The position numbers were made by a program, and so were the translations under genes. Source: Apiospora phragmitis (lineage: Eukaryota > Ascomycota > Sordariomycetes > Amphisphaeriales > Apiosporaceae). From it: a stretch of DNA of 64,000 nucleotides. This document shows, one piece after another, positions 10,983-30,991 of the stretch (positions within the stretch are counted from its first letter, which is position 1; every line of letters begins with the position of its first letter). Below the pieces are notes generated by a model, which had not been told where the DNA came from, did no database searches, and worked only from the letters and a program-made list of their open reading frames with translations. The stretch lies in NCBI GenBank assembly GCA_038363925.1, contig JAQQWL010000005.1:1860001-1924000 (forward strand). Direction: 5' to 3'.

Positions 10983-13032
10983 TTAATTGACCACAGAGTC
11001 TAAGTACCTAGCCCTTTTCTTCCGTAAAAAGTGTTTCGATCCACTCTCTCTTTGCGGACGACTGCTGACTCCTTCTATTCCCTCGTTTTGAGCACTCAAG
11101 GCAGAGCCGTACTGCGAAGTAAAACCGCCTGTCGCTGCTCGGCTCAGCTTTTGTAATGACGGGTCTGTCGTTGTTGGTGGTGGCCCCCTCTCGAAGATCC
11201 CGTCTGCTGAGTGGGAAGTCTTTTCCACAGATCCGTTGGGGCTGTAGTCGGCAACCCCCTTCCCCTTCTCGTCATGGCTTGCATCCTTGTTCTTCCGCGA
11301 TAGCTTGGCCCTCGCTCCTCCTGCGCCGCCGGCAAAGGCAGCCCGTACATCCTGCCAGTTCTCGCGAGCCGATTGAGTCTCGTCGGCCATCATGAAAAGG
11401 CAGGCCGCGACCAGCGCGCCGAGGACGGCGACAGTACAGAATGCGGCGCCTACTCGGTCTCCCGTCGTGATCGGCGAGGTCGAAAAGGCCCCATGGGGAT
11501 CTGTCCGTCCGATATCCGACCCACCGGCGCCCGCGTTACCCTCACTGGTGCCTCCAGTATCGTTCGTGACCGGGGCCTCTGCCTTCTCGATCATGTTGGC
11601 CAGCACAACCTCCATGGCCGACATCTGCTGGCCCACGCCCGTCGTGCCATCCCACACGCCCGAGTTGTTCACCCATCGAACCCCGCACATACGGCCGTTG
11701 TCGCCGCCCGTGCACTGCTGCGCCGCCGCGACAGCCGAGTTCTTGAGCAAGGGCTTGATGCGGTTGAACGTCCAGGGTGCCCACTTGGTGGTGGCCGCCA
11801 TCCACCGGCTGAGGTAGGCCTTGAAGGACTGCTGGTCCACGTTGCAGAGGTTGACAGGCTCACAGGCGACTTCGAACATGATCTTTGGCGAGGTCGCATT
11901 CTCTTGGTGGAAGAATACGTCGGTACCGTTCAAAAGACCGTCTACCCTTTCGTGCCACATTGCGCTGTTGTCAGTTTGCTTCAGGTTGTTTGCATACGCA
12001 TACATAGCTGCAGCGCCGAGGAGAAATGCCCCCTATGCCTCTTGAGTTAGCTCATGTATCCTCGAATCCTGATACCTTTTCGAGTGCGTATCAAGGCGCA
12101 GGAAGATACCATTATGCAGGAGCAAGTTTACTGGGACATGGGAATACGTACAGGGTTGTAAGAAAACTGATATGGCACGATGCCGGTGCAGTTGTCGGGG
12201 GTGTGCGCGCCATCATACACGTAATAGTGTTCGTCGATGAACTTCACACCCACCATCCAATCCCAGGTCTTAATGGCCCAATCGGCGTAAGTGGCGTTGC
12301 CGGTATACAAGGCGAGGCGTGCGGCTACGTTGAAAAAGCAGGCCTGGGATATGCTGTTCTTGTAGTCGAAACCGTTATTCCACGTAAAGATCTGCCATCG
12401 CAAACCGCCGTTGCAATGTTCCGTGTCCCATCTGGCCGCCTGGGTGTTGAAAACTGCCTGTGCCAATGCCAGCCAGCCCGGCTGGCCCGCGGGAGGATTC
12501 GGGAAGTTGTATTCGGCTGCCGTCATGACAGCCATGCCCCAAAACCCTTGGTCATCATTGCCTTCCGTCAAAGTCTGGTTTGGTGGCATATAGTCGTTAT
12601 TTGGGCCCACCTGGAACAGTAGGCCTTCCGAGGTAACTTTGTTGTAAGTCGTGTCGCCAGTGTAGTACCAGTAGTCGACCATGGCGCCAAGAAGAGCACC
12701 AGCTTCCCACCCTTTGCCGCTGGTTATTAGCAACCCTCATTCTCACCAGAGCATGAAGATTCTTACAGTAGTATGGTTGTGGAAGAAGCCCAGGAGTCCC
12801 ACCTGGTTTGTCGCCGGTGTAAAGGGACATCAGGTCCTGGGCCATGCTTTTGGATATATCTTTGATGGAGTCTGGTAACAAATTGTCTGTCAGTAATATT
12901 CACGCCATAACTTTTGCGCGGAATCCTGTCCTTACCCTCTGAATTAATGTCAAGCTGGTATCCGAAAGCCAATCGGCTGGCAACCAGCAGTGTGGCCGTC
13001 AGGCCATGAGCAGCTTGCCGAGTGAGCCGCAT
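10983..13032 (-). CDS. GH76 endo-1,6-alpha-mannosidase, DFG5/DCW1 family, C-terminal membrane anchor
   Basis: GH76 proteins act at the fungal cell surface, where Dfg5/Dcw1 are thought to transfer GPI-anchored mannoproteins into the wall. Exons are 13032-12936, 12871-12767, 12711-12152 and 12032-10983, all GT/AG and in frame, giving 603 aa. A signal peptide covers about residues 1-24. Family blocks are QPYYWWEAGA (spanning intron 2), DYWYYTGD and the catalytic Asp pair in GNDDQGFW at about residue 119. Cys-containing segments follow, including QQCTGG and RMCGVRW. The C-terminus has a hydrophobic helix at about 448-470 ([20 protein letters not shown]). About 130 basic, polar residues come after it, so the protein looks anchored by a true transmembrane segment rather than GPI. 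No frame break is seen. Confidence 0.93.
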
Positions 13033-16000
13033 GATACCGGCTCCGTGGTGATGCGCTTGGCAATCGTGAAGATCGTCTTATACCTTATAGGACCCAGGGA
13101 CGCTCATTTGTTGAAAGTAAAGATTACAGCGAACAGAGAAACAAGATCTCACCCCGAGCCGATGCATCTGAAATTAAAATGACCGAGTAGTACTTGTCCA
13201 AGCTGGCAATATCTTTCTCTTGGAAAATGCGAGTAGCCGGTTCAACGTGAGATAGGTGTATTGGTGTCGTGAGATATTGGGATCCTATCAGAGACCTTTG
13301 ACGGTTGCAGCAGAGGTTTCGCAACAGCGCATAGAGAGGCACAACTTGCGTCCACTTTTCCCATCAAACGATGTGCCTGCCCATGTGACACAAGCAAAAT
13401 TGATTCACCAAGATTCGGTGGCACCAAGTGCTTGGAGAAACAGGAACATGAGGAAACACACAAGATGCAAGCCAAGAAGATGGATCCAACAGTCACGAGG
13501 GGAAGGAGAAAAAGAAGAAGCCCAGCCTGCCCGGGAAGTCGATGTCCTTCCAAGAACAAGAAGGATGGACAGACATCCATATCATATGTATGTATGTATG
13601 AACATACGTCAATACATAGGCCTGTCCGTCGTTCTCTGCTTGTATGTATGTACTACATGCTACGTACAAACTCAGCATCAAGCACACGCACACATCAAAT
13701 GCACCTTTGACTAGTACTTGCATTTCCCCGCGCTAGGGTGACGCACTTCTGACCATTCCCCACGTCTTTGCGAGTCATCTTGAGTCTTGATGAAGTACAT
13801 ACCCATTCATGTAGGTTACCACCAGAGCCATCTCGCATGTCCCAAAGGGTCACATTGTCCTCCGGCTGACCCGGAGTGGGAGTGCTCCAGCGCCTTTACG
13901 AACGGACTGTTAGTTCGCTATGAACAAACGCCACCATAACAAGAAACACTTGAGGGTGCGGCCCGCCGGACGCTTCCATCTGCGCCCGAGTTTGCCTTTT
14001 CCCTTTGCATCTTGGCCAGACCAGGCTCTGCTTACCTTCCAGGCCCAACTAAATCTTGCCAGGAAGACAAAGTGCTCGCATCCAATAAATGTATGTAAGG
14101 CACCTTTTTCAAGACATGGTGACACCCTAGGCTGCTAGGTATGGCTTCTTCATTCGACGACAAGTATCCTTCCCGAAGTGTTCGTCGGGGATCCCACAGG
14201 GCTGGGTTTATCAAAGCGGGGTGGCAATGGAGAGAGCAGAGCCCACATTAGCTCGGCTGGGGTCTGGAGAGAGCTCACAACATTGAAGGAATGACGCTAC
14301 CGCTCAGGCTGGAACCTCTTCACCTCATCGTCGAAAGAGCTGACTCTAAGGTACGAAAAAGTATGCGACCGCACCGGTGGTATTAACGGATTTCTAGCGC
14401 TCAGCTGAGGCTGTTTGCTGTAAACTCTTTTTTCTTTTTTTCTTTCTTCTTCTTCTTCTTCTTCATTCGATTTAGGTAATGCAGGCTGCGTTCGTTGTCA
14501 TGAACCTGCATACTCCCGAGCACAAGACAAATAAGAATGTACCGTGGCCTACTTACTTACCTACCTAATGGCGTGCGTCGAAGATGAACAAACTCGTGAA
14601 GCTGTGAACTATGTACGAGATAAGCAGCAACTATATGCGAAGGCGACTGACTCTACCGCCAGTATTGATCCTTGAATAAGGAGATATATATACTCCGTAT
14701 ACCACAACTCTTTGGGCACCAAAGGCATGAAATATTGCCTAGCTGCCCGCCGCCTTGGCGTTTGTTTAGCTTAAGAGAAGTAGGGTTTGCAACACATCAA
14801 GCTACATGTCCCGAGGTGTTTGAAACAAAACAACACAACACAGGGCAGACGAAAAGACCAGTAAGGATTGTTACGTTGATCCATCCTCTTTACCTCGGGC
14901 CCTCCCGTACCATGATCGACCGAGTGATATTCTGATGGATTCCATACGACACCCAAGTTTATTTATGGGCCAACAACCAAGCCATCATTAGCGCAGTGCT
15001 GAGATAACTGGAGTTGGCCAAAACCCCACGAACCTGGGCGATCTTAGAGACAGGTAAGTTCTCATTACTGATGGGAAAAGAGCTGTCTCATACGTAGCTT
15101 TCTAGAAAGGCAAGGCAAGTTGAACATGGCAGTCCTCTTTCTCAAACCTCCCTACATTTTTCTTGATCGCTTGTCTTTATTAAGACTATGTACTGTATCT
15201 AGCACGCATGTTTTGCCGATGTCGTTCTATTACGGCGCCTTCTCGACTCTTTAGATAATCAGGACAGGGAAGCCAATTTCCATCGTTGTCAACTACGGCA
15301 GACATGAGAAAGCTCGATAAGTCTGGGTATTCTCGGATCGTGGATACTACTCACAAGTAGATGGTCGGAAAGCCTTGATCCTCGAGCATGACGTCCCAAC
15401 TATCATCACGCAACAGCTTAACTCATGCCCCCCGTCTAGGCTCTGGAAAGTTACATCAACCGTACGCAGGAACTTCACTATGAAAAGCGGTGACTCTACA
15501 TAGTTGATGACCTAGAAGTACTTATCCAGTTCGAGTGCCTCCATCTGGAGAAATATCGCTACCTAACATCAATGAGAGATAGGTTAAATATACTTTCCTT
15601 GCCCTCTAGACTTTGACCCTTGATGGAGCCGGCCGCCTAGATATCCCAAACTTCTTTTACACGCTATACCTTTTACTCTTGCATAGAAAGCCTCGATGAA
15701 TCCATAAATGGACTATCGTCATTGGAGCACCTGTAGTTGCGGGTTTTCAAGTGTCCAAGAATTTATGTTCGAAGTATACTAAAGAATATCGAGAAAAGCT
15801 GCAGCAGTCTGCTTGATACGGATCTCAAGGTAGTTTTCTGTTAGTAAGTCACGTGATATCTGGCCATCTGCTGTCTATGATTACCTTACAATCGAACAAG
15901 CATAACAACTGTCATATATAGTCGAAACATAGCCTATGAGAGGAGAGGAAGAAGGTGGGACAAGGTTAATGTTGGGCTACTGGGTCGTTTCTCGTGACGA

Positions 16001-17352
16001 GTAATGATGAAACAGAACTGCAACGATCAAAGATTCGACTTGTGTGGCTTAGCAGCACCATACAAACCATCCCCAAAAGATCGACAGGGACCCCAGAGAA
16101 GATGCTTATGCAAGCCATAGCTGAGAACACATGGTAACTACGTTTCAATGAACATGGGAAGATTCGTCTGACTACAGAGAAGTCTACATCGTATTAGGTA
16201 ATATTGGAGGCTTTAGTCGAACTCTCAAGTGCTTGTTGTTTGTTCTCGATGCATAAGGTGACCCTGGCTAGATCATGTTGACCATCTATTTTAGTGGAGT
16301 GAACGGAGCTGAGTGCTGGCTGCTGGCTGGGCAATTGGAATCAACAGCTGGAGTGCAGGTATCCGTAGTGCAACATGACAATAATAACGTAAGTCCGATG
16401 ATGTGACCAGGATTCGTGGGAGTTCATTCCTGTCACCCCAAAGCATTCGATGCTCACGTGTATATGGATGGCAAATAGCCCGGTGATGGGATTGACAAAT
16501 CCGTTTTGCTCAGTTGAAGCCGAAAAGGTAGTTGAGGCACTGCCGCATTCGCATTCCAGCGGCAGGAGTAAGCGCCTAGCCACGTTGGTCTGGGGATTGC
16601 GTGGACGGTGGACGAAGGAAGCCGAAGCCGCCACCATCTTGAGTTATCTCGTATTCCGGGTAACAAGAACACTCCTAGTGAATTCAGTGGGGAATGATGC
16701 TATGTTAGTTGGACCAGAAGGGACTCGATAATACCTAGATTCCATTCACTGTGAACAGAGCTATTATATGTGCTTGCTTTGGCGGAAGAGAAAAAAAGAA
16801 GAGACCCCTTCGGTTGCCCGGTGATCCATTCCATAAGTGCGCTGTGTTAAGACCATCAAACCATTGGAAAAGGACACCCCCTACCTCCGACCGTCCCTGT
16901 TTGAGGTCATTGTCGAGGAAAAGCTCGGACTCCATTTCCTTTGCTACTGCTGCTACCTACTCCGTAACTTTTGAGCGTCCATTCAACACCAGGCCCCAGC
17001 CAAAAACAAACGAACCCAGCCCCGGAGTAGCCCAAGAGAGCCCAGCCAGACCCAGTCCAAGGTCAAAGGCACCCAGCCCATCAATCTTGCATACCACTCT
17101 GCCACTCTCACTCACACCTTAGCCTCCCTGACCCTCCCGGACCCTCCCAGAACAACCTCTCTCTCGCCCATTGTAGCTCACCATCTCCCAACCCTCTCTC
17201 TTCCCTTTTACATACTACGCAATCCCGATTTCTCCCTCCATCACCACCACCACCGATCGCATAAGCATCACTATTTCGAACCGACCTTTGTCAACACAAA
17301 TTCGAGCACTCTACGATTGATTCGCTCCGTCTTCGATCCTCCATCACTCAAA
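13033..17352. other. Long spacer without supportable gene; 3' part is SNC1 promoter and leader
   Basis: ORFs are short and without protein character; 14960-15960 is almost free of ORFs on both strands. A TTC repeat lies at about 14443-14464. From about 17090 to 17350 the sequence becomes C/T- and CACC-rich, which fits the promoter and 5' leader of the downstream synaptobrevin gene. Confidence 0.5.
14443..14464. repeat. TTC microsatellite
   Basis: About six to seven TTC units in a T/C-rich tract. Simple repeat only. Confidence 0.8.
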
Positions 17353-18284
17353 ATGGCGTCCCACTCCCAAGAAGCCCCCTACGATCCCTACATCCCCAGC
17401 GGCCAGGCCGGCGCTGCTCCTCAGCAAGGCGGCAATGCCAGGACACAAGCGCTGCAAGCGGTAAGTCGCTTTCATATTTGCCCTTTGAATTCCGAGATGG
17501 ATTTGTCCCTGGATCGCGAGATGTCGATGCCGCCTTTGTCTCCGCGGACTATCTGATCACCGCCGAGCGTTCACATGACAACCTGTCATGAATTCTTAAT
17601 ACCACGGGAAGACTGCATCGGCACCATCAAACGCCTGCGATGTCACCTTCGCACAAACAAAATAGCATTCAAGGATGCGCATCTTATTCTGTGGTTATAT
17701 TGAATGCACTATTCGGTCGCGCGATGCGGTTTCCAGCTGAGCTGGATGTCGCCGACCGATCGAGTGCTTCATCCACGCGATGGGCGCGATCTGCGGAGCA
17801 ATCAATTCCAGAGGGGATCACAATCCTTGCGAACAGCAAATTATATTCTGTCGCTCGGCCGAGTCTCGCGACGACGATCCAGAGGACACTCGAAGCGTTT
17901 CACAAACATAATGGAACCAAACAACTGACTCTGGGTTTCTGAATAGCAAATCGATGACACTGTGGGTGTGATGCGAGAGAACATCAATAAGGTCTCTCAA
18001 CGTGGCGAGCGACTCGACAACTTGCAAGACAAGACAGACAACCTCGCCACTTCGGCTCAAGGTTTCCGCCGCGGCGCCAACAGAGTGCGCAAGCAAATGT
18101 GGTGGAAGGACATGAAGATGAGGATGTGCCTCATTATCGGTATCATCATCCTCATCCTCGTGATTGTGGTCCCTGCTGGTAAGTGCCTACCAACTTGCAC
18201 TAAAGTCCTCGAACAGTTGAATGAATGAGTTTCTAACCGTCCATCTTCCTTTATTTAGTTGTCGCGACTCAGCACAAAAACTAA
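17353..18284 (+). CDS. SNC1: Synaptobrevin-type R-SNARE (vesicle SNARE)
   Basis: An R-SNARE that drives fusion of secretory and endocytic vesicles with the plasma membrane. Exons are 17353-17460, 17947-18178 and 18259-18284, giving 121 aa. The first 36 residues are a Pro/Gly/Ala-rich variable head. The SNARE motif runs from about 37 to 95 ([19 protein letters not shown] onward). Its zero-layer Arg is Arg55 in SQRGERL. The juxtamembrane [11 protein letters not shown] is typical of the family. A single C-terminal helix covers about 96-116, leaving the short luminal end VATQHKN. Intron 1 (486 nt) separates the head from the SNARE motif and is long for this window. The CT-rich leader suggests strong constitutive expression. 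Confidence 0.95.
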
Positions 18285-19060
18285 GCGAAGGATCTCTTCT
18301 CTTTCTGCCTGAGGTTCAGGCAGTGTTGGCTACAGTCCAGGGGACTTAGATAACGAGGACGATTTTGACGCTACAAATAAAAACCCGATGACGGCTTGAA
18401 TCTCGCGGGCTTCGAGCACACACACGTTTGGCGGTTCGTCACCGGATTTACGAATTCTACAGAACGATGGAGTTTATTTTTTTGCCGCTGTGTTTTCACG
18501 TCTTGTTTTTCTGCTTTGGCACGCAATGCATGGTTGATACGAGGCTTCCAGCTCGATACCCCCCACCCACACACCCCGAGCAGATATACTTAGCAGACGG
18601 AAAGGAATGGGCCCTGTATGTATGATGACGAGGCGAGGCGAGACGGGGCGTTTTCCCGACTAATTGACATACCTTATGATATGTGTGAAAGCAGCATGTG
18701 GCGATGATGTTAAATATCCATCAATGTGATATGATAACCTGTACAGAGTATCTATACGTGATACGGCGCAATGTACTGGAACATGATAGCGTGCAACAGC
18801 AGCGACTATAGGCAATCACTCGTACACTGAATTTTGTGTACCTACATGGCAATTACTACTCGTCAGTCGAAAGGGGTCAAGAGTTCAGGGGTTCAAGACA
18901 TCGGATAACCTACATACCATTAGATCCCTGAATGGTCATTTATACCACGACCAAGCAAAGCAGTTCGCTACCGGCTGGCAGCGGAATAGCTCGTAGGGTG
19001 AGAAAATATTACGATGCTCGCTACTGTCACAAACGGAACTAGCCATCGGATTACAACAAC
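18285..19060. other. Convergent 3' flanks, no gene
   Basis: The spacer lies between the ends of the plus-strand synaptobrevin gene and the minus-strand ABM-like gene. Only short ORFs occur, and I see no RNA gene. Confidence 0.55.
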
Positions 19061-20792
19061 TTATATTCCCAGAAAGCCGGTGAGTTCTACACCAGAGCTA
19101 TTTACACTATGGAATGAACGAGGGTAACAACTATCGACGCAAGCTGCTGATGCCGCGCGCTTAATGAATGTCCAGCACTTACAAGTTTGCCGACCACACC
19201 TTGATATCATCCTCGCTGGGACAGATGCAGCCGAGTATATGGGCATGGTGACCCATCATGTTGTAAGGGTGAGACATGAACCCCGTCAACCATTTCTTCC
19301 GGTCTTCTTGATTACGCCAGTCAATTAGCAATGCCACATCTTGCTGTTGTACTGCTGCAGTAAGGCTATCCAGGGTCGCGTAGTGCTGGACAAGCAGTGT
19401 TGGTTCGACTGTTATCGGTTTATACATAACTGTCCCCTCGAGGGCAGTTAGTTGCATCGTGCTATTGAACCACTGTCAGCAGCGGCAGTACAGACAACGA
19501 GGATGGGCTACTTACAGGCGGAACCGCTCGAGAAGATATCGTAATAACTCACGATCTTTCTTACCACGGTGTTCACCCGGTAAACGAAAGCGGATGAGTT
19601 CGACCAGCTTTGCGTCCCGACTGGAAGGTGGGATTCCCCACGATATGCCCCCGTGTTGTGGGATTTTCCACGATATTAGCTCGGCTGACTTGCACTTTCC
19701 GGTCTTGAGAAACAAGTCATATGCAACCCGAGTCTTGCGCGGAGCAGGCTCGTGCCAGATGAGCATGATCATGACTGAGGAGGATGTATGTGTCGCGGCT
19801 CCCCATTGAACTTGGCGGCAACCATCAATCTCTGATATCTGGCGGATGGTTCCCTCAAACTCGCTAGTTGTCGGCAGATTATCTCTATCCGGATAGTGGA
19901 CAAGGAACGTATCCATCTGCCACGGGCCTTGTCGAGGGTTAAGATAAGACCCCATTTTGCGGGAGAAGAAGGGATGTGTATCAGCCTTCCCCGCCGGAAA
20001 GAAGCTCGTACGCCAAAATAAATTCCGCGGAATTTTTGGCCTGCCGTATTGCCATATTGGTTGACGGAAGAGCGACGTGGTAGGCGTTGTTGACTGTATA
20101 TCCGCCGGTTCACCGTGCGGCTCGTCATGTGGGGCGCCATACCGAAGTAGCGTAACCCAATGGGATTTCCAGCCAGCAGCTTCTGGATCATCACCGCTGT
20201 TATCATCGATGGCTTGAATTTGGAACTTGCCGAAGGTATTCGGAAGTGGTTCCCAAAAATCGGCATAAAAGCGAAGACGAACAGGTTCCTCCTGATGCAG
20301 CTTCCGTTGCCGCCAGGCTCCGGGAGACTGATGAGGGCCGCCAACATGTAAATCTTGTCCTCCAGAGAGGAAAGTAAGGGGTAGTCCTCCATATTTAGAG
20401 TGTTGTGAAACATCTCTGGGGGCGCCTTGAGACAAGGGATTATCATGTTCGGTCCCATTTTGTGCGACAAGAACCCACGTCGAGCGATGGTGGTAGGCCA
20501 GACTGCAGCGAACACTATCAGCAAGATCCATACGTTCTCGAGCCATCACCACCATCATCATCAGTAGCCTAGTGACGGTAAGTAGCCCGAACTCACCGAC
20601 GAGTACGAAGGCAATGTTGTGGTCGCTCATCGACACGCCCCAGAAAAACAATACTCCTTTACCGAGTTCGCGGGCGAAGGATAGCAATGTGGACCGCCAC
20701 ATTACATCGAGGAGAATTGGCGACTCTACCTCCATGGCAGGGTCCAGCTGCAAGCGGAAGGTGTCGATTCGGGGCCTGGTTATTTTAACCAT
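19061..20792 (-). CDS. Uncharacterised protein with ABM-like (dimeric alpha-beta barrel) repeats
   Basis: I do not recognise a named family. Proposed exons are 20792-20597, 20502 to about 19528, about 19458 to 19193, and about 19130 to 19061, with GTGAGT or GTAAGT donors and CAG/TAG acceptors. Segments such as LFFWGVSMSDHNIAFVLV and DVALLIDWRNQEDRKKW look like the 'self-comparison strand plus acidic/Trp helix start' of ABM or stress-response barrel domains. At least two and perhaps four copies may be present. Splicing exon 1 to exon 2 gives FVLVVWPTTIARRGFLSHK, which fits that fold. Further on, the natural-looking sequence (EPVRLRFYADFWEPLPNTF) is in a different frame, so a one-base break or a missed intron lies around 20280-20400. 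The family call is tentative; coding status is fairly sure. Confidence 0.55.
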
Positions 20793-28084
<7,292 letters not shown>

Positions 28085-29084
28085 GCGTTTGATTATTCCA
28101 TGTTACCAAAAATGGGTTTGTTTAGGAGCCTAGGTTGTTTTTGTTGATGTCTATTGTAAATAGGTACTTTATGGTTGTTCTATACGTTTAGATGAATCGA
28201 ACGGCTGGATTAAATATCTGTTCCAGCTATAGTTTGGGGCCTTGTCCGTAACAGTATGCTTCTCCTTCTGCCTCGAGTACTAGAGTCATTGCCATGTGAG
28301 GTGCCTTCACTGGCTTAAGTAAGTTATAAGCCAAACGTCACCATTGGCTCGGTGAGCCTCCTTCCTCCATCAGAGGAAAAGGGAGTTCGGTTTGTAACAA
28401 AGTCAATGGCAGCATGCATCAATGTAAGATCCAGCTCGCACGGCCGTGGTGTGGACTGGAAAGTCAATCCAATCCGAAATGAGCACTTATTCAGCTTGCT
28501 CGTCTTGCCCATCTCAACAGTGCTGTCTTGCATTCTCGAGAAAGGCTATACGACTTGTGCCGCAGCTATTAAGGGGATGATGTCGTGATTATTCCAGTGT
28601 GGATCCGATGCGGCCAATCCCGTGTGCCATTTGCTGCACTTTTCAGGGACGCTAAAACCAAGCTTTAGTACATCAGGGTTTCTTGCCAAATAATTTGTTC
28701 ACTTGCAACTATCTCCCCCTCTAGCCAGCTTGGTGAGAGTCAGAGTATAATAACAAAGCTGAGTTGATTGATAGGATCTGACAACCTATGAACTTTGCCT
28801 GTTTCGTACTTACAAAAGCCCTGCTACGGACACTACTTTGAATTTTATGACCCAAAGCCAACACGGAATCATCTCCTTCAAGTCGTATCAGGAACGCCGG
28901 CTGGGACGACCCTTGCTCTCCTTCCGTATTGCATTGCTTCCAGGAGGGGCATCTGGATTCGGCACCATTCTGCGCAGTTCTGATGCCAAAGAGCTTGGCC
29001 AATTTGTTCTTTCTTAGTATACATTTCTTAATACGGGCCTGTGTGCACAGTCACAACATCACCACCAACACCAACTATCCCCAG
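28085..29084. other. Intergenic, no gene
   Basis: ARG5,6 3' flank followed by the SET gene promoter. No ORF with protein character. Confidence 0.5.
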
Positions 29085-30347
29085 ATGGCCACTACCCCTG
29101 AATCGCTATGGGAGGTACGACGCATACCCAACAAAGGCTACGGCGTAGTCGCCACCGCGACCATTGAGCCCGGCACGCGACTCTTGATGGAGAAGCCACT
29201 GTACATCCGCCCCATGACCGATGACCCCATCCCGCAGCAGAATAGCATCGTGGAGTCCCTGGTCCGGAACCTGCCCGACCCAGCGCAGCGGGACGCCTTC
29301 CACGCCCTCGCCAGCTCCTACGCCGTCCTCTACCCGGACTACCCCAACTACTCCATCGCCACGACCAACGAGGTGGCCCTGTCGGGGGCGCAGGACGGCG
29401 CCTCGGGCTTGTTTCTGCGGTGGTCGCGCTTCAACCACGCGTGCGCCCCCAGCGCCTACTGGGCCTGGAATGACGATACAGGAGGAGGAGTAGGAGTGCT
29501 TACGGTGCACGCGATCCGCCGCCTGCGCCCCGGCGATGAGATCTCCATTTCCTACTTCGAGAACCGCGTCATGCCGCACGACGACCGCGAGCGCTACCTC
29601 GCCGAGGTCTACTGCTTCGCCTGCGACTGCGCGCTCTGCTCGCTGGCGCTGGGGCCCTGGCGGGACGACGTGGACGCGCGGCTGAGGCAACTTGCCGCAT
29701 TCTGGCGCAAGTACCACGGACCGCCTTCGTCTCCCTCTCCTTCTTCTAGCTCTGGCGATGTTCTCCCCAAAGGAGGTAGTAGAGAAGAAGAAGATGATGA
29801 CCATAGTGTTAACGCTAACGCGGTCAACGACATCAAAAAGCCGCCGAACCAGCGCCACCGCTTCCTGCACGACCCCATCACCTGCTACGCCGAGTGCCGC
29901 GAGGCGGCGGCGCTCATCCTCGAGGCCGAGGAGGACGTCGTCGGCGACGGGACCGGCTTCGGCGGCGAGGACGGGGACATCGCGGGCTGCCTCGACGTGA
30001 CATTCCCGTACGAGACGGCGCTGGCGCTCACGCTGCTCCTGGGCGACGCGGCGCGGGCCTCGGTCTTCGCGGCCCGCAACCAGGCGCGCTACCGCGTCAC
30101 GCTCGGCGCCGACAGCGCGTCGGCGGTGCGCGCGGGGCTGTGCGCGCGGGACCCTGGCGCGGATCGGTCGTTTGGGCTGGGGTTGGGAGGCGGTGGGCGG
30201 CGGCGGGTTTGTTCGAGTGTTGTCCCGGACGTGGGGGAGATTGGGGAGGAGGCGTTTGAGGATTGGCTTTGGAGCGTTGAGGATTGGGGACTGGGAGGGG
30301 ACTTATCGGTTGCAAGTGGCGGTGACGGGGGACAGGTACATACATGA
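29085..30347 (+). CDS. SET-domain protein (putative lysine methyltransferase)
   Basis: A compact SET domain like that of fungal SET5/SMYD-type proteins, which transfer methyl from S-adenosylmethionine to lysine. The N-terminal strand reads WEVRRIPNKGYGVVATATI. The SAM-binding and catalytic motifs are SRFNHACAPSAYW (about residue 116) and GDEISISYFENR (about 149). The post-SET cysteines CFACDCALC follow at about 177. After these come about 240 residues with Ser-rich, acidic and Gly-rich segments. I chose ATG 29085 because the frame upstream lacks homology-like sequence, although the ORF itself stays open to 28929. It ends at 30345-30347 just before a TA repeat. A final intron at GGACAG-GTACAT cannot be excluded, so the last residues are uncertain. 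GC-rich coding sequence gives many antisense shadow ORFs. Confidence 0.85.
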   Translation: MATTPESLWEVRRIPNKGYGVVATATIEPGTRLLMEKPLYIRPMTDDPIPQQNSIVESLVRNLPDPAQRDAFHALASSYAVLYPDYPNYSIATTNEVALSGAQDGASGLFLRWSRFNHACAPSAYWAWNDDTGGGVGVLTVHAIRRLRPGDEISISYFENRVMPHDDRERYLAEVYCFACDCALCSLALGPWRDDVDARLRQLAAFWRKYHGPPSSPSPSSSSGDVLPKGGSREEEDDDHSVNANAVNDIKKPPNQRHRFLHDPITCYAECREAAALILEAEEDVVGDGTGFGGEDGDIAGCLDVTFPYETALALTLLLGDAARASVFAARNQARYRVTLGADSASAVRAGLCARDPGADRSFGLGLGGGGRRRVCSSVVPDVGEIGEEAFEDWLWSVEDWGLGGDLSVASGGDGGQVHT

Positions 30348-30349
30348 AG

Positions 30350-30377
30350 ATATATATACATATATATATATATATAT
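30350..30377. repeat. TA dinucleotide microsatellite
   Basis: An almost pure TA tract directly downstream of the SET gene stop, probably in its 3'UTR. Confidence 0.85.
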
Positions 30378-30991
30378 GGAGAGAAGAGAGCAGCAGATAT
30401 CAAGCAGAACAACGAAGCCCGCCCATGCGAGGTTCTTCCAGGTCTCGATTCTGCAAGTTGATGACCTTTGCTATTCAAGACTCCAAGTTCCCTTGATGAT
30501 AGGCGGGGTGCCTTAGAGTCCTCTGGTAGGGAACGCAATACAATAGCTCGAATATGACGATAGTTTGGCTCTGTGGCATGGTCGTCATTGTTTATATCAT
30601 GATATCTGCTTAAACGACTTTTCGATCGGAAGCATCCCGGAATCCCTAATTCAACTCCTATGCACCCGCTAATAGTTATTACCTGAATCACGTAAAGCAA
30701 CCCCTTGACTGGCAGCAGCGTGAAGTCCGTCTCATCCATCATAGCAGCAGCAGCAGCCTCTGTGCTCTATGGCTACTGACTGCCTTACCCGGTATAAAAT
30801 CTTCCCTATTTCCCGCCGTATGTGTAATAATTCCTCATGTATACCCAAAAAGCTGTTATGAAATAACGATATCTGGTGAGAGCCTCAGCAGCCCACCATC
30901 CCTCGTTCCATATCCCGACAATTTCATCCGATCCAGAGACGGGATGGCCGGACTGTCCGAGTCTATATCCGTCTCGCGGCCAATCACGCCG
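30378..30991. other. Convergent 3' flanks, no gene
   Basis: The spacer lies between the SET gene and the 3' end of the minus-strand secreted-protein gene. Nothing identifiable. Confidence 0.5.

Noticed and set aside
29106..29870. 254-codon minus-strand ORF within the SET gene
   Set aside because: Shadow of GC-rich SET-domain coding sequence; no independent motif or promoter.
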